NCBI RefSeq assembly: GCF_030407765.1
Contig: NZ_JASDCU010000012.1
Location: forward strand, 1-64,000
DNA length: 64,000 bases
Reading direction: 5' to 3'
Origin: Microbacterium sp. APC 3901
GTDB lineage: Bacteria > Actinomycetota > Actinomycetes > Actinomycetales > Microbacteriaceae
Shown: positions 1 through 9,834 of the stretch, in pieces
Position numbering within the stretch: position 1 is the stretch's first letter
Layout of the letters: each line of letters starts with the position of its first letter
The notes under the pieces: generated by a model
What the model saw: only the letters and a program-made list of their open reading frames with translations
Databases searched by the model: none
What the model was told of the DNA's origin: nothing
Position numbers and translations under genes: made by a program

Positions 1-129
1 TGCCGGGCGGGGTAAGTTGTGCACCGGAAGAGGCCGTTTCGGATGCGTCTTCGACCCCGCATCCGCATCCGCGGGGTGCGGGAGGCGACCAATCAAGGCC
101 TGCGGGGCGAAGAAGTGACCCTGGACGCA

Positions 130-166
130 CTTCTGCCCCCGCACGGACGACGTGCGGGGGCAGAAG
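130..166 (-). terminator. Terminator of pgm
   Basis: A perfect 15-bp inverted repeat (arms 130-144 and 152-166, 7-nt loop) lies just past the pgm stop codon at 188. No long T tract follows, as is common in high-GC actinobacteria. Confidence 0.7.
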
Positions 167-187
167 CCAGCCGGAAAGGTGGCGGGG

Positions 188-1831
<1,644 letters not shown>

Positions 1832-1902
1832 GCAGACAGTCTGCCCCCATCTCGGCATCCGCGCATCTTCTGGGTGCGCACTGGTGCCCTAAGGTGAAAC
1901 GC

Positions 1903-2844
1903 GTGACTGAACGCCGCACCTACAGCTATCTCGGCCCCGCCGGAACATTCACCGAAGCGGCACTCGAACAGGTCGCCGAAGCGCGCGGCCAGGAATGGCG
2001 GGCGGTGCACAACGTCGGCGAGGCCCTCGCGGATGTGCTCGAGGGGCGCAGCGACGCAGCCATGATCGCCATCGAGAACTCGATCGAGGGGGGCGTCTCG
2101 ACCACGCAGGATGCTCTGGCCACGCTGCCCGGCCTGCGGATCATCGGCGAGTACCTGGTGCGGGTCAACTTCGTGCTCGTCGCTCCCCGCGGAACCACGC
2201 TGTCGGACGTCAAGGTGATCGCGGCTCATCCCGTCGCCTACGGGCAGTGCCACGGCTGGCTCGGGGCGCATCTGCCGACGCACTCGCACGTGCCCGCGGC
2301 GAGCAACGTCGCATCGGCGGTCGGCATGCTCGACGGCACTCTTCCTGCGCAGGCGGCGATCGCCGCTCCCGGCGTCGTGAAGCACCTCGACGTCGACGTG
2401 CTGGCCGAGGGCATCGGCGACAACGCCCAGGCCGTCACCCGCTTCGTGCTCGTCACCCGCACCACCTCCGCCCCGGCCCCGACCGGTGCAGACAAGACGT
2501 CGCTGATCGTCGAGCTGCCCAACGATCACCCCGGTTCTCTCCTCGAGATGCTCGAGCAGTTCTCGACCCGCGGCATCAACCTCTCGCTCATCCAGTCGCG
2601 TCCCATCGGCGACGAGCTCGGCCGCTACCGGTTCGTGATCGACGCCGACGGGCACATCGAGCACGAGCGCATGGCCGACGCGCTGCTCGGCATCCGTCGG
2701 TTCAGCCCCCGCGTGGTCTTCCTCGGGTCGTATCCGCGGGCCGATCGGCAGATCGTGCAGTACCCCGAGCGCTACGACGATGACGTCTTCGTCGAGGCGC
2801 GCGATTGGCTGCGCGGCATCCTCAGCGGCGAACCCGAGGACTGA
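1903..2844 (+). CDS. pheA: Prephenate dehydratase
   Basis: Converts prephenate to phenylpyruvate in phenylalanine synthesis. The protein (313 residues) has an N-terminal PDT domain (YSYLGPAGTFTE, then IAIENSIEGGV and the TRF motif) and a C-terminal ACT domain (NDHPGSLLEML, then GINLSLIQSRP), the phenylalanine-sensing part that normally mediates feedback inhibition. There is no chorismate mutase domain, as usual in actinobacteria. A -10-like TAAGGT at 1890-1895 places transcription start on the GTG at 1903, so the mRNA is probably leaderless; a GTG at 1894 would add three residues but overlaps the -10 element. Confidence 0.93.
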   Translation: MTERRTYSYLGPAGTFTEAALEQVAEARGQEWRAVHNVGEALADVLEGRSDAAMIAIENSIEGGVSTTQDALATLPGLRIIGEYLVRVNFVLVAPRGTTLSDVKVIAAHPVAYGQCHGWLGAHLPTHSHVPAASNVASAVGMLDGTLPAQAAIAAPGVVKHLDVDVLAEGIGDNAQAVTRFVLVTRTTSAPAPTGADKTSLIVELPNDHPGSLLEMLEQFSTRGINLSLIQSRPIGDELGRYRFVIDADGHIEHERMADALLGIRRFSPRVVFLGSYPRADRQIVQYPERYDDDVFVEARDWLRGILSGEPED

Positions 2845-2906
2845 GACCGCCCCGGATCAGGCCGTGATCGTTCCCGATCAGATCGCGGAGGTCGGCGAGG
2901 CGCGGG

Positions 2907-3191
2907 TCAGGATCTCTCATCATCGTCACGCCAGGATGCCGCCAGGGTGGTGATCGTGGCCACTGCAGCGGCGGTGTCCTCACGACTGCCGCCCGCGCGT
3001 CCGGCGGCGAGGCCGGCGAGGTAGGCGCTGAGCGGTGCAGCCGGACGGGCGACGCCGTGCGCGACATCGCGGGCGAGATCGAGGAGCAGTCCGATGTCGA
3101 CCGACGCTCGGTCGATCCCGAGGGCGGTGCAGGCGGCGGCGGTCCAGTCGTCGAGCGCCTCGACCGGAAGGTGCGGGGGCGTGTCGGTCAT
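2907..3191 (-). CDS. DUF6457 family small protein
   Basis: A 94-residue acidic, Ala-rich protein (LDDWTAAACTALGID near the N-terminus, then LLLDLARDVAHGVARPAAPLS). This matches the DUF6457 family as I remember it, small actinobacterial proteins found next to molybdopterin genes. Its ATG overlaps the mobA stop by 4 bp (ATGA), so it is the last gene of a moeA-mobA-DUF6457 operon and is probably translationally coupled. Function is unknown; context suggests a role in molybdenum cofactor handling. Confidence 0.75.
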   Translation of the reverse strand: MTDTPPHLPVEALDDWTAAACTALGIDRASVDIGLLLDLARDVAHGVARPAAPLSAYLAGLAAGRAGGSREDTAAAVATITTLAASWRDDDERS

Positions 3192-3874
3192 GTCATCTCC
3201 TCGTCCGGTGCGCTGCCGCTCGGGGGTGTCTGCGCCGTTGTGGTCGTTGTCTGCGCCGCTGCGCGGGCACGTTCGAGATCGTCCCACGTGTCTACGTCCG
3301 TCGCCAGGTCTCCTGCCGGCAGCGCGGTGATGGCGAGGCCCGCGAGCAGCGACCGGATGGAGGCATCTCGGCCGCCGACAGGGAGGGCGCCGAGGGCCCC
3401 GCGCAGCGCGTCGGTGCGATAGATCCCGATCAGCCACTGCATCCGTCCGGAGTCGTCGGCCAGGCAGACGCCGTCTTCGTCGCTGGCGGAGTGCGGATGC
3501 CGACGCAGCAGCGCGACCGCGTCCTCGGCGTTCGGCAGATCGGCCGCCAACACGAACACGTCGGCGCTCTCGATGATCGCGAGCCCGGCAGCGATGCCGG
3601 CGACCGGTCCGCCGAACTCGGGGGTCTCGCGGGTCCAGACGACCTCGCCGTCCACGGGTGCAGGCGGACCCACGACGACGATCGGGCCGAAGCCCGCGAC
3701 GGCAGCGACGGCCCGATCGAGCAGCGTGCGGCCGCCGACCTCGAGCAGCGGCTTGGCGGCGCCGTCGAGACGTGTCGCTCGTCCACCGGCGAGGATGATC
3801 GCCGCGGTGCCGGGGGCTGCCGGGGTGTCCGGGGTCGCGGCGGATGCAGGGCTCGCTGCGTAGGCCGAGGTCAC
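3188..3874 (-). CDS. mobA: Molybdenum cofactor guanylyltransferase (MobA-like NTP transferase)
   Basis: Predicted to transfer GMP from GTP to molybdopterin to form the guanine dinucleotide cofactor. The 228-residue product carries the NTP-transferase signature IILAGGRATRLDGAAKPLL near residue 25 and a later VLAADLPN (LxxDxP-type metal-binding motif). I chose the GTG at 3874, which overlaps the moeA stop by 4 bp; the upstream extension lies wholly inside moeA and is low-complexity Arg. The C-terminal 20 residues are Thr/Ala-rich. It could instead serve a related molybdopterin cytosine or generic nucleotidyl transfer. Confidence 0.85.
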   Translation of the reverse strand: MTSAYAASPASAATPDTPAAPGTAAIILAGGRATRLDGAAKPLLEVGGRTLLDRAVAAVAGFGPIVVVGPPAPVDGEVVWTRETPEFGGPVAGIAAGLAIIESADVFVLAADLPNAEDAVALLRRHPHSASDEDGVCLADDSGRMQWLIGIYRTDALRGALGALPVGGRDASIRSLLAGLAITALPAGDLATDVDTWDDLERARAAAQTTTTTAQTPPSGSAPDEEMT

Positions 3875-5136
3875 GAGAGCAACATCACGTCGACGAGGTC
3901 TCCGGCGGCCACGGCCGAGACGTCGGCGCGCACGACGGCATAGGCATCCGCCCTGGCGAGCCCTGCGGCGAGGTGCGCGCCGGACGATCCGTCGGCGGCT
4001 GCCGGACTCACCGACCACGCGGCGGGGTCGGAACGGTCGAGAGCCACCGGCACATACTGCTGCCGCCCCGTCGGGCTGCGCCATCCGGCTGCGGTCGCGA
4101 GGCGGAGCATCGGGCGGTGCACCGATTCGCGCCCCTGCTGAGCGAGCAGTGCCGGGCGGACGAAGGCCTCGAACGAGGCGGCGACGCTGGCAGGATTGCC
4201 GGGGAGGCCGAAGATCAGGGCGTCATCGATGCGCCCGAAGGCTTGGGGCCTGCCCGGCTGCATGGCGACCGCGGTGAACTCGATGCGATCACGCAGCACG
4301 TTCTTGACGACCTCGTGGGCACCGGCGCTGACCCCGCCCGAGGTGACCACGACATCGGCATGACCGGCGTGCAGTGCGCGGTCGAGGAGGCTCGTGAAAG
4401 CAGCATCCTCATCGGTCACCGTGTCGACCGAGATGACGTCGGCACCCGCCTCGACGCACATCGACGCGAGCAGCACCGAGTTCGATTCAGGGATCTGCCC
4501 GCGGTCGAGGTCTGCGCCGGGGGCGGCGAGTTCGGTTCCCGTCGAGATCACGGCGACCCGAGGGCGACGATGCACCTGCACGGTGTCGACGCCGGTGGCC
4601 GCGATGGCCGTCAGCTGCAGTGGCCCGAGCACGGTCCCCGCCCGCGCGACGACGGCACCGGCGCGCAGCTCCTCCCCGCAGCGGCGGATGTTGGCGCCCT
4701 CTCGGAGAGGCGCCGTGGTCACGATCGCCGCGGCATCCCAGGCCCGCAGCCCGTCACGCGTGTGTTCGAAGGGCACGACGGTGTTCGCGGTGCGGGGCAC
4801 GGGAGCGCCGGTCATGATCCGCGCGGCAAGCCCTGGACGCAGCTCGGGCTCCTCGGCGGAACCGGCGGGCAGGTCGGCGATGACGCGGAGTTCGGCAGGG
4901 TGCTCGGCCGTCGCCCCCTCGACGTCGGAGAAGATGACGGCGTATCCGTCCATCGCGGAGTTGTCGAACAGCGGCACATCGACCCGGGCGTGCACGGCGG
5001 CGGCGAGGGTGCGACCGGATGCCCGCGCGATCGGCACCGTCTCTGGGGTGAGCGGTCGGGATGCGGCCAGCACCTTCGCCTGCTGCTCCTCGACCGTGAG
5101 GACGACCGGGGGAGCGAGTGAGGTGGCGTGTCGCAT
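3871..5136 (-). CDS. moeA: Molybdopterin molybdenumtransferase MoeA
   Basis: Inserts molybdate into adenylylated molybdopterin, the step before MobA. The 421-residue protein has the MoeA landmarks: NSAMDGYAV near residue 60, the MPT-binding TSGGVSAG in the central MogA-like domain, GLPGNPAS, and a C-terminal beta-barrel domain IV. Length is typical. It is first in the three-gene operon, and both downstream genes overlap their neighbour by 4 bp, which points to coordinated production of the whole cofactor branch. Confidence 0.93.
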   Translation of the reverse strand: MRHATSLAPPVVLTVEEQQAKVLAASRPLTPETVPIARASGRTLAAAVHARVDVPLFDNSAMDGYAVIFSDVEGATAEHPAELRVIADLPAGSAEEPELRPGLAARIMTGAPVPRTANTVVPFEHTRDGLRAWDAAAIVTTAPLREGANIRRCGEELRAGAVVARAGTVLGPLQLTAIAATGVDTVQVHRRPRVAVISTGTELAAPGADLDRGQIPESNSVLLASMCVEAGADVISVDTVTDEDAAFTSLLDRALHAGHADVVVTSGGVSAGAHEVVKNVLRDRIEFTAVAMQPGRPQAFGRIDDALIFGLPGNPASVAASFEAFVRPALLAQQGRESVHRPMLRLATAAGWRSPTGRQQYVPVALDRSDPAAWSVSPAAADGSSGAHLAAGLARADAYAVVRADVSAVAAGDLVDVMLLS

Positions 5137-5213
5137 GAAGTCAGCGTACGGCGGTCGCGGGGGTGCCCCCGCGACCGCGTCGCCCCTCTGCCCCTTGTTT
5201 CCCCGCTCGAAGG

Positions 5214-5423
5214 TCAGTGTTCGCGGAACATCGGCCAGCCGCTGCCTGGCAGCATGTGCGAATGCAACGCGCCCTTGGCCGATTCCAGGTTCGGGTACGT
5301 GCCTGTCGCAGCATCCGATCCGGCCATGACGACGGTGTACCCCTCGTCATCGTGTCGGATGCTTCCGACGACTCCGTTCGTGCCGTAAGCCACCCAGAGT
5401 GCCAGGGTCTTGGTCGTGCTCAT
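5214..5423 (-). CDS. Conserved small hypothetical protein
   Basis: A 69-residue soluble protein starting MSTTKTLALWVAY and ending GSGWPMFREH. The compact sequence (GTNGVVGSIRHDDEGYTVVMAG, then PNLESAKGALHSHM) looks like a small alpha/beta domain of the short DUF type seen across Microbacteriaceae, but I cannot name it. A purine-rich GGAAGGGG lies upstream; of two adjacent ATGs (5426 and 5423) the second has the better spacing. It stands alone between moeA and a repeat cluster. Confidence 0.7.
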   Translation of the reverse strand: MSTTKTLALWVAYGTNGVVGSIRHDDEGYTVVMAGSDAATGTYPNLESAKGALHSHMLPGSGWPMFREH

Positions 5424-5556
5424 CATCGAACCCCTTCCGTTGCTCGTGACGCTACGCCCCGGCGCCCCGGAATACCAGCCCCTGTCTCGCGGGAGCCCGG
5501 GCGGGCGGTCGGCGCACATCACGCGCTGTTGCGAGGTGCGCGGGCCCGTGCCGCGC

Positions 5557-5680
5557 GCGGGGTCACTTTCGCATCCTGCGCCGATTGCGGGGTCACTTTC
5601 TCACCGCAACGGGGCGATTCGGATGCGGAAGTGGCCCTGCCTGTGGGCAGGGGTGCGAAAGTGACCTTGCCTGTGGGCAG
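5557..5680. repeat. Intergenic palindromic repeat cluster, copy A
   Basis: Two forward units close to GCGGGGTCACTTTCGCATC are followed by two reverse-complement units (GGATGCGGAAGTGGCCCTGCC and GGTGCGAAAGTGACCTTGCC). The two reverse units are each followed by the same CTGTGGGCAGG. It sits just downstream of the AbiEi/DUF559-type gene. The same design recurs at 6777-6860 and 18214-18363. Confidence 0.85.
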
Positions 5681-5719
5681 GAGGGGAGAGCGGAGCGGGG
5701 AGGCGCAGTAGGGGAACAG

Positions 5720-6643
5720 TCAGCGGCGGGAGGATCTCGCCCGACGGATGCGGTCGAGCAGCGGGCCTGAGTCGCCCGCCAGGTCGAGTTGAGTCACGCG
5801 GATGACGATCCATCCCAGGTCTTCGAGTTCGCGCTGTCGCTGGATGTCGCGCCGCCACTGATCGCGGCTCGAGCGGTGGCCGTCGCCCTCGTACTCGATC
5901 GTGATCTTGAGGTCGGGGTAGGCCATGTCGCACCGTGCGATGAGAAGGCCGTTGTCATAGACCTCGTGCTGCACGACGGGTTCAGGCAGACCCGCTGCCA
6001 CGATGAGCAGCCTCGTCTCGGTTTCCTTCGGCGATTCCACTCCTTCGCGCGCACGGGACAGCGCGTCCCGGACTCGGCGAGAACCAGGGAACCGGCCCCA
6101 GACCTGCAGACGCTGCTCGATGTCGGTCGCGGTGAGCGGCGGACGTCCCGCACGCAGCCCCGGATAGTTGTCTGCCGCGCTGATCAGGGCGTCGAGCGCA
6201 ACGACCACCTCATCTTCGGTCAGCGCCGCGGCGCACATGAACAGAGCGGCGATCGGATCGACGATCGGGATTCCGCCGATCCGCCAGGGCTGAGCGCGTC
6301 CCTCTGCAAGACGTCGACCGGTGACGCCGCTGCGTCTGACGCGCGAAGAACCCGTCGTCACGACGACGACGATCGGCGCATGCACGCTCCAGATGCCGGG
6401 ATGCGGGTACCCCCACACGCGCATCGCCGACGCCCCGCCGATGAGTTGACCACGCTGCAGGCGCGCCGCAAGGGCGGCGACTCGATCGATCGGCGTCTCC
6501 GCGGCCGTGACCGAGCGCACCCCGCGGAAGGGGCGGTCGAGATCGCGCGCGGAGACGCGGCCTCGACCCACGCCCGCGGCCGTGGCCTGTTGCACGGTGA
6601 AATGACGACCGAGTTCGTCGGGCAGGAGTATCCGATGGCGCAT
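5720..6643 (-). CDS. AbiEi-type antitoxin / DUF559 nuclease-fold protein
   Basis: A 307-residue protein with an N-terminal winged-helix region like AbiEi antitoxin domains (FTVQQATAAGVGRGRVSARDLDRPFRGV) and a C-terminal Vsr/DUF559-like PD-(D/E)XK segment (ARCDMAYPDLKITIEYEGDGHR, then QWRRDIQRQRELEDLGWIVIRV). No toxin gene lies beside it, so a classical type IV toxin-antitoxin pair is not supported here; such solitary fusions are common in Microbacterium. The start is the ATG giving MRHRILLPDELG; no clear Shine-Dalgarno is seen. Both flanks carry the GCGGGGTCACTTTCGCATC repeat family, which makes the gene plus repeats look like a unit. Catalytic activity is not shown. Confidence 0.8.
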   Translation of the reverse strand: MRHRILLPDELGRHFTVQQATAAGVGRGRVSARDLDRPFRGVRSVTAAETPIDRVAALAARLQRGQLIGGASAMRVWGYPHPGIWSVHAPIVVVVTTGSSRVRRSGVTGRRLAEGRAQPWRIGGIPIVDPIAALFMCAAALTEDEVVVALDALISAADNYPGLRAGRPPLTATDIEQRLQVWGRFPGSRRVRDALSRAREGVESPKETETRLLIVAAGLPEPVVQHEVYDNGLLIARCDMAYPDLKITIEYEGDGHRSSRDQWRRDIQRQRELEDLGWIVIRVTQLDLAGDSGPLLDRIRRARSSRR

Positions 6644-6776
6644 CCGATCAGGTTCGCTGATCCGATGCGCCGTTCTCGTCCGGTGATCGCGCGGATCCCG
6701 GGAGATGTGGAGAAGTCGCGCCTGTGGACAGCATCCGCGAACCAGCGACCCGTTCCATCCCACGGTCCGATGCGAT

Positions 6777-6860
6777 GCGGGGTCACTTCTGCATCTGATG
6801 CCGCGAGCAGGGTCACTTCCGCATCTCTCAGTGGCTTCTCGGATGCGAAACTGACCCCGC
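6777..6860. repeat. Intergenic palindromic repeat cluster, copy B
   Basis: Two forward units (GCGGGGTCACTTCTGCATC and the shorter AGGGTCACTTCCGCATC) followed by one reverse unit (GGATGCGAAACTGACCCCGC), upstream of the AbiEi/DUF559 gene and thus on its other side from copy A. The forward-forward-reverse order allows a large cruciform or RNA hairpin. The rest of the 277-bp gap shows no gene. Confidence 0.85.
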
Positions 6861-6920
6861 ACGGGAGTTCGGACGCGACGGACGCCACGCCCGCGAGGGC
6901 GGGACCCGCGACGACGGCCC

Positions 6921-7961
6921 CTACAGGGCGGCGGCGATGAGCTCGAGCGTCTGTGCGCGGCCGGCTGCGGCGTCGCGCGGCTCGGACTCGTAGGCACCGG
7001 CGACGGGCGAGAGCATGACCTCGTCGACGCCGTACTTCGCCGCGAACTCGCGCACCTCTGCGGCGACGGACTCACCGGTGCCGACGAACCAGCGGGAGCG
7101 GGCGGCCTCGACGACCTGGTCGGTCGCAGCATCCGACTCGGCGGCGAGCGCCTCTTCGACGGTCTCGAGCGCGATCAGCGGCTTGTTCAGACGCAGGCGC
7201 GACATCATGCGCAGCTGCGGCAGGGCACGGGCCTCGGCCTCCTCCTGGGTCGGCGAGGCGACGACGTTGACCGTGAGGAACGTCCGCGGCTCGGGGTGCT
7301 CTTCGCTCGGCTGATATCCGGTGCGATAGAGGTCGAGCGCTCGTTCGAGTCCCTGACCCGAGAAGTGGTTCGCGAACACGTACGGAAGGCCATGGGATGC
7401 CGCGAGCTGGGCCGAGTAGTCGCTCGACCCGAGCAACCAGACCTCGGGGCTTCCGGTCGCGGCCGGTGTCGCGTGCACCGTGTACTCGCCGCCCGACGTG
7501 AAGCGCACGGTCGCGCCCTCGCCCGAGACGAGCGCGGAGATGTCCTGCACGTTGCGGGGGAACTGCTCGACGTCGCTCGTGGTGCCAGAGCCGCGCAGCA
7601 ACTGGGTGATGACCGGGTCGCTGCCCGGGGCGCGGCCGAGGCCGAGGTCGATGCGGCCGGGAGCGATGGCCTCGAGAGCCGCGAACTGCTCGGCGACGAT
7701 GAGCGGTGCGTGGTTCGGCAGCATCACGCCACCCGACCCCAGCCGGATCTTCGTGGTGCGCATCGCCGCAGCCGCGATCAGCACCGGGGGAGTGGTGGAT
7801 GCCACGGCCGGCATGTTGTGGTGCTCGGCGAACCAGTAGCGGCGGTAGCCGAGGCGGTCGGCGGTGGCGGCGAGATCGAGGGAGGAGGAGATCGCCTCGG
7901 CACTGGTCTGGCCGGTGCGAACCGGGACGAGGTCGAGGACGGAGAGCGCGGTGGAAGTCAT
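6921..7961 (-). CDS. LLM-class flavin-dependent oxidoreductase (MsnO8-like)
   Basis: A bacterial luciferase-like TIM-barrel monooxygenase of 346 residues, expected to use reduced FMN or F420. Family features are LSVLDLVPVRTGQTSAEAI at the N-terminus, RYWFAEHHNMPAVAS, the LGSGGVMLPNHAPLIVAEQFAALE segment, and RIDLGLGRAPGSDP. This is the single-subunit MsnO8 type rather than a luxA/luxB pair. The start at 7961 (MTSTALSVLD) matches the usual N-terminus; further upstream is Pro-rich non-conserved sequence. It diverges from the antiporter gene. The substrate cannot be read from sequence. Confidence 0.9.
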   Translation of the reverse strand: MTSTALSVLDLVPVRTGQTSAEAISSSLDLAATADRLGYRRYWFAEHHNMPAVASTTPPVLIAAAAMRTTKIRLGSGGVMLPNHAPLIVAEQFAALEAIAPGRIDLGLGRAPGSDPVITQLLRGSGTTSDVEQFPRNVQDISALVSGEGATVRFTSGGEYTVHATPAATGSPEVWLLGSSDYSAQLAASHGLPYVFANHFSGQGLERALDLYRTGYQPSEEHPEPRTFLTVNVVASPTQEEAEARALPQLRMMSRLRLNKPLIALETVEEALAAESDAATDQVVEAARSRWFVGTGESVAAEVREFAAKYGVDEVMLSPVAGAYESEPRDAAAGRAQTLELIAAAL

Positions 7962-8040
7962 CCCCGAATGCAACGGCGGGGGCGGGCGGGGCATTCCCGC
8001 CCGCCGCGCGACGTCAACGGCAGGGCAGTACTTTAAAGGC

Positions 8041-9771
8041 ATGGATGCGGAGATCTTCTACGTGCTCGTCGGTGCTGTCGTCGTGGCGGCGATCGCCCGA
8101 TGGCGCGGATGGCCGGCCCCGCTGCTCGTCACGGTCGTCGCCCTCGCGGCATCCTTCCTGCCTTTCGTGCCCGAGGTCGAGATCGACGGGCACCTGCTGC
8201 TGAACCTCGTGCTGCCGCCGCTGCTGTACTCGGCGGCGCTCGACGTGTCGTTCGTGGGCTTCAAGCGCAGCCTGCCGCAGATCCGCCGACTCGGTGTCAC
8301 CCTCGTGCTGCTCACCGCGGTCGCGGTGGGCCTGGTGGCGTGGTGGATCCTGCCCTCGCTCACCCTGCCGGGCGCCCTGCTGCTCGGCGCCATCGTGGCT
8401 CCGCCCGATGCGGTCTCGGCCGCGGCGATCGGCCGCAAGCTCGGGCTTCCGCGCCGCATCATGACCGTGCTGTCGGGGGAGAGCCTGATCAACGACGCGA
8501 CGTCGCTGACCCTCTACCGGGTGTTCGCGGCGATCATCGCCGGGGCGACGCTCACCGTCTGGGACGGAATCTGGCAGTTCCTGCTCGCGGTGGGCGTGGG
8601 CGTCGTGGTCGGGCTCGTCTTCGGCATCGTGCTGCACCAGCTGCGCATGCGCATCAGCGACCCCGTCGTGATCGGCACGTTCGGGCTGCTCGCACCGTTC
8701 GGAGCGTATGCGATCGCCGAGCACCTGCTCGGCTCGGGCGTGCTCGCGGTCGTCGCGATGGGCCTCTACGTCGGATACAACTCACCCCGCACCGACTACA
8801 CGACGCGTCAGCAGGAGGCGCCGCTCTGGTTGTCGGCCGACCTGCTGCTCGAGAGCTTCGTGTTCGCGTACATCGGTCTGCAGTTCCCGCGCGTGCTCAG
8901 CGACCTCGGCGGCGAGGAGGTCGGCCGCATCCTGCTGCTGTCGGGGGCGGTGCTGCTCGTGGTGCTGGTCGTGCGTCCGCTCTACGTCTACCCGGCGAAC
9001 GGATGGGCGAACTTCCAAGACCGCAGAAGGCTGGATCGCTGGGATCGTACGGTCGCATCCGGAGCCTTCGACGAGCGCCGCCGCGACTCGAAACGCTGGA
9101 AGCAGTACAGCGCCGAAGAGCTGCGGTCGAAGATCGTGCGCGATCGCATGGCGGGCCTGCAGCTCACCTGGAAGGACAACGCCGTCATCTCGTGGGCGGG
9201 CATGCGCGGGGTGGTGACGCTGGCCACCGCGCTCGCCGCGGCAGACCTCGCGGCGCTCGACACCGAGCCGTCGCACGCGATCGTCGTCGTCGCGTACGTC
9301 GTCACCGTCGGCACGCTGCTGCTGCAGGGCCTGACTCTGCCGCTGCTGATCCGCGGGCTCGGCATCGCCAGCGATGTCGACGAGGAGGAGGACGAACGCG
9401 CGGTCGCCGACGTCAAGGCCAAGAGCCGCGAGGCGGGCAAGGCCTTCCTCGCCGAGAAGCGCGTCGAGTGGGTCGAGAAGTACGGCAGCGTCGACATCGG
9501 CGTCTTCGACGCGTTCACGAAGCGCATGACCCGCGTCGAGAAGGCCGCCGACGAGGCGCAGGAGGTCGAGGAGGCGGTCACCCGACCTTCATACGAAGAC
9601 CTCGCAGCACTCACCCGCGGGTGGCTGCAGGTGCGCCGCGACATCCTGCTCGCAGAGCGAGACGCCGGCAACCTCGACGAGGAGGTCATGCGCGAGCTGA
9701 TGGCCGCGATGGATGCCGAGGAGCTCGCCCTCGACACCCGTGCCGCCACGCGTCTGCAGGGTCGCGCGTAG
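8041..9771 (+). CDS. Na+/H+ antiporter, CPA1 family
   Basis: A 576-residue membrane protein with about 12 hydrophobic segments over the first ~420 residues, then a charged cytoplasmic tail of about 150 residues rich in Glu, Lys and Arg. The ion-site motif SLINDATSLTLYR (paired N-D) and the APPDAVSAAAIGR re-entrant segment are typical of NhaP/NHE exchangers. It should exchange cytoplasmic Na+ (or K+) for protons in pH and salt homeostasis. A -10-like TACTTT at 8029-8034 ends 6 nt before the ATG, suggesting a leaderless mRNA. It converges on the DAACS gene at a shared hairpin. Confidence 0.92.
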   Translation: MDAEIFYVLVGAVVVAAIARWRGWPAPLLVTVVALAASFLPFVPEVEIDGHLLLNLVLPPLLYSAALDVSFVGFKRSLPQIRRLGVTLVLLTAVAVGLVAWWILPSLTLPGALLLGAIVAPPDAVSAAAIGRKLGLPRRIMTVLSGESLINDATSLTLYRVFAAIIAGATLTVWDGIWQFLLAVGVGVVVGLVFGIVLHQLRMRISDPVVIGTFGLLAPFGAYAIAEHLLGSGVLAVVAMGLYVGYNSPRTDYTTRQQEAPLWLSADLLLESFVFAYIGLQFPRVLSDLGGEEVGRILLLSGAVLLVVLVVRPLYVYPANGWANFQDRRRLDRWDRTVASGAFDERRRDSKRWKQYSAEELRSKIVRDRMAGLQLTWKDNAVISWAGMRGVVTLATALAAADLAALDTEPSHAIVVVAYVVTVGTLLLQGLTLPLLIRGLGIASDVDEEEDERAVADVKAKSREAGKAFLAEKRVEWVEKYGSVDIGVFDAFTKRMTRVEKAADEAQEVEEAVTRPSYEDLAALTRGWLQVRRDILLAERDAGNLDEEVMRELMAAMDAEELALDTRAATRLQGRA

Positions 9772-9783
9772 CGGGAGACAGAC

Positions 9784-9816
9784 GAGCGCCCCACCCCGGG
9801 AAGGGGTGAGGCGCTC
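9784..9816. terminator. Bidirectional terminator hairpin
   Basis: Outer stem GAGCGCC (9784-9790) with GGCGCTC (9810-9816) and an inner CACCCC/GGGGTG stem, placed between the convergent antiporter and symporter genes. Confidence 0.7.
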
Positions 9817-9834
9817 GGTCGATGAGACGACGGA

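Noticed and set aside
5720..6643. Complete AbiE toxin-antitoxin system
   Set aside because: Only the AbiEi-like protein is present; no AbiEii nucleotidyltransferase gene is adjacent.
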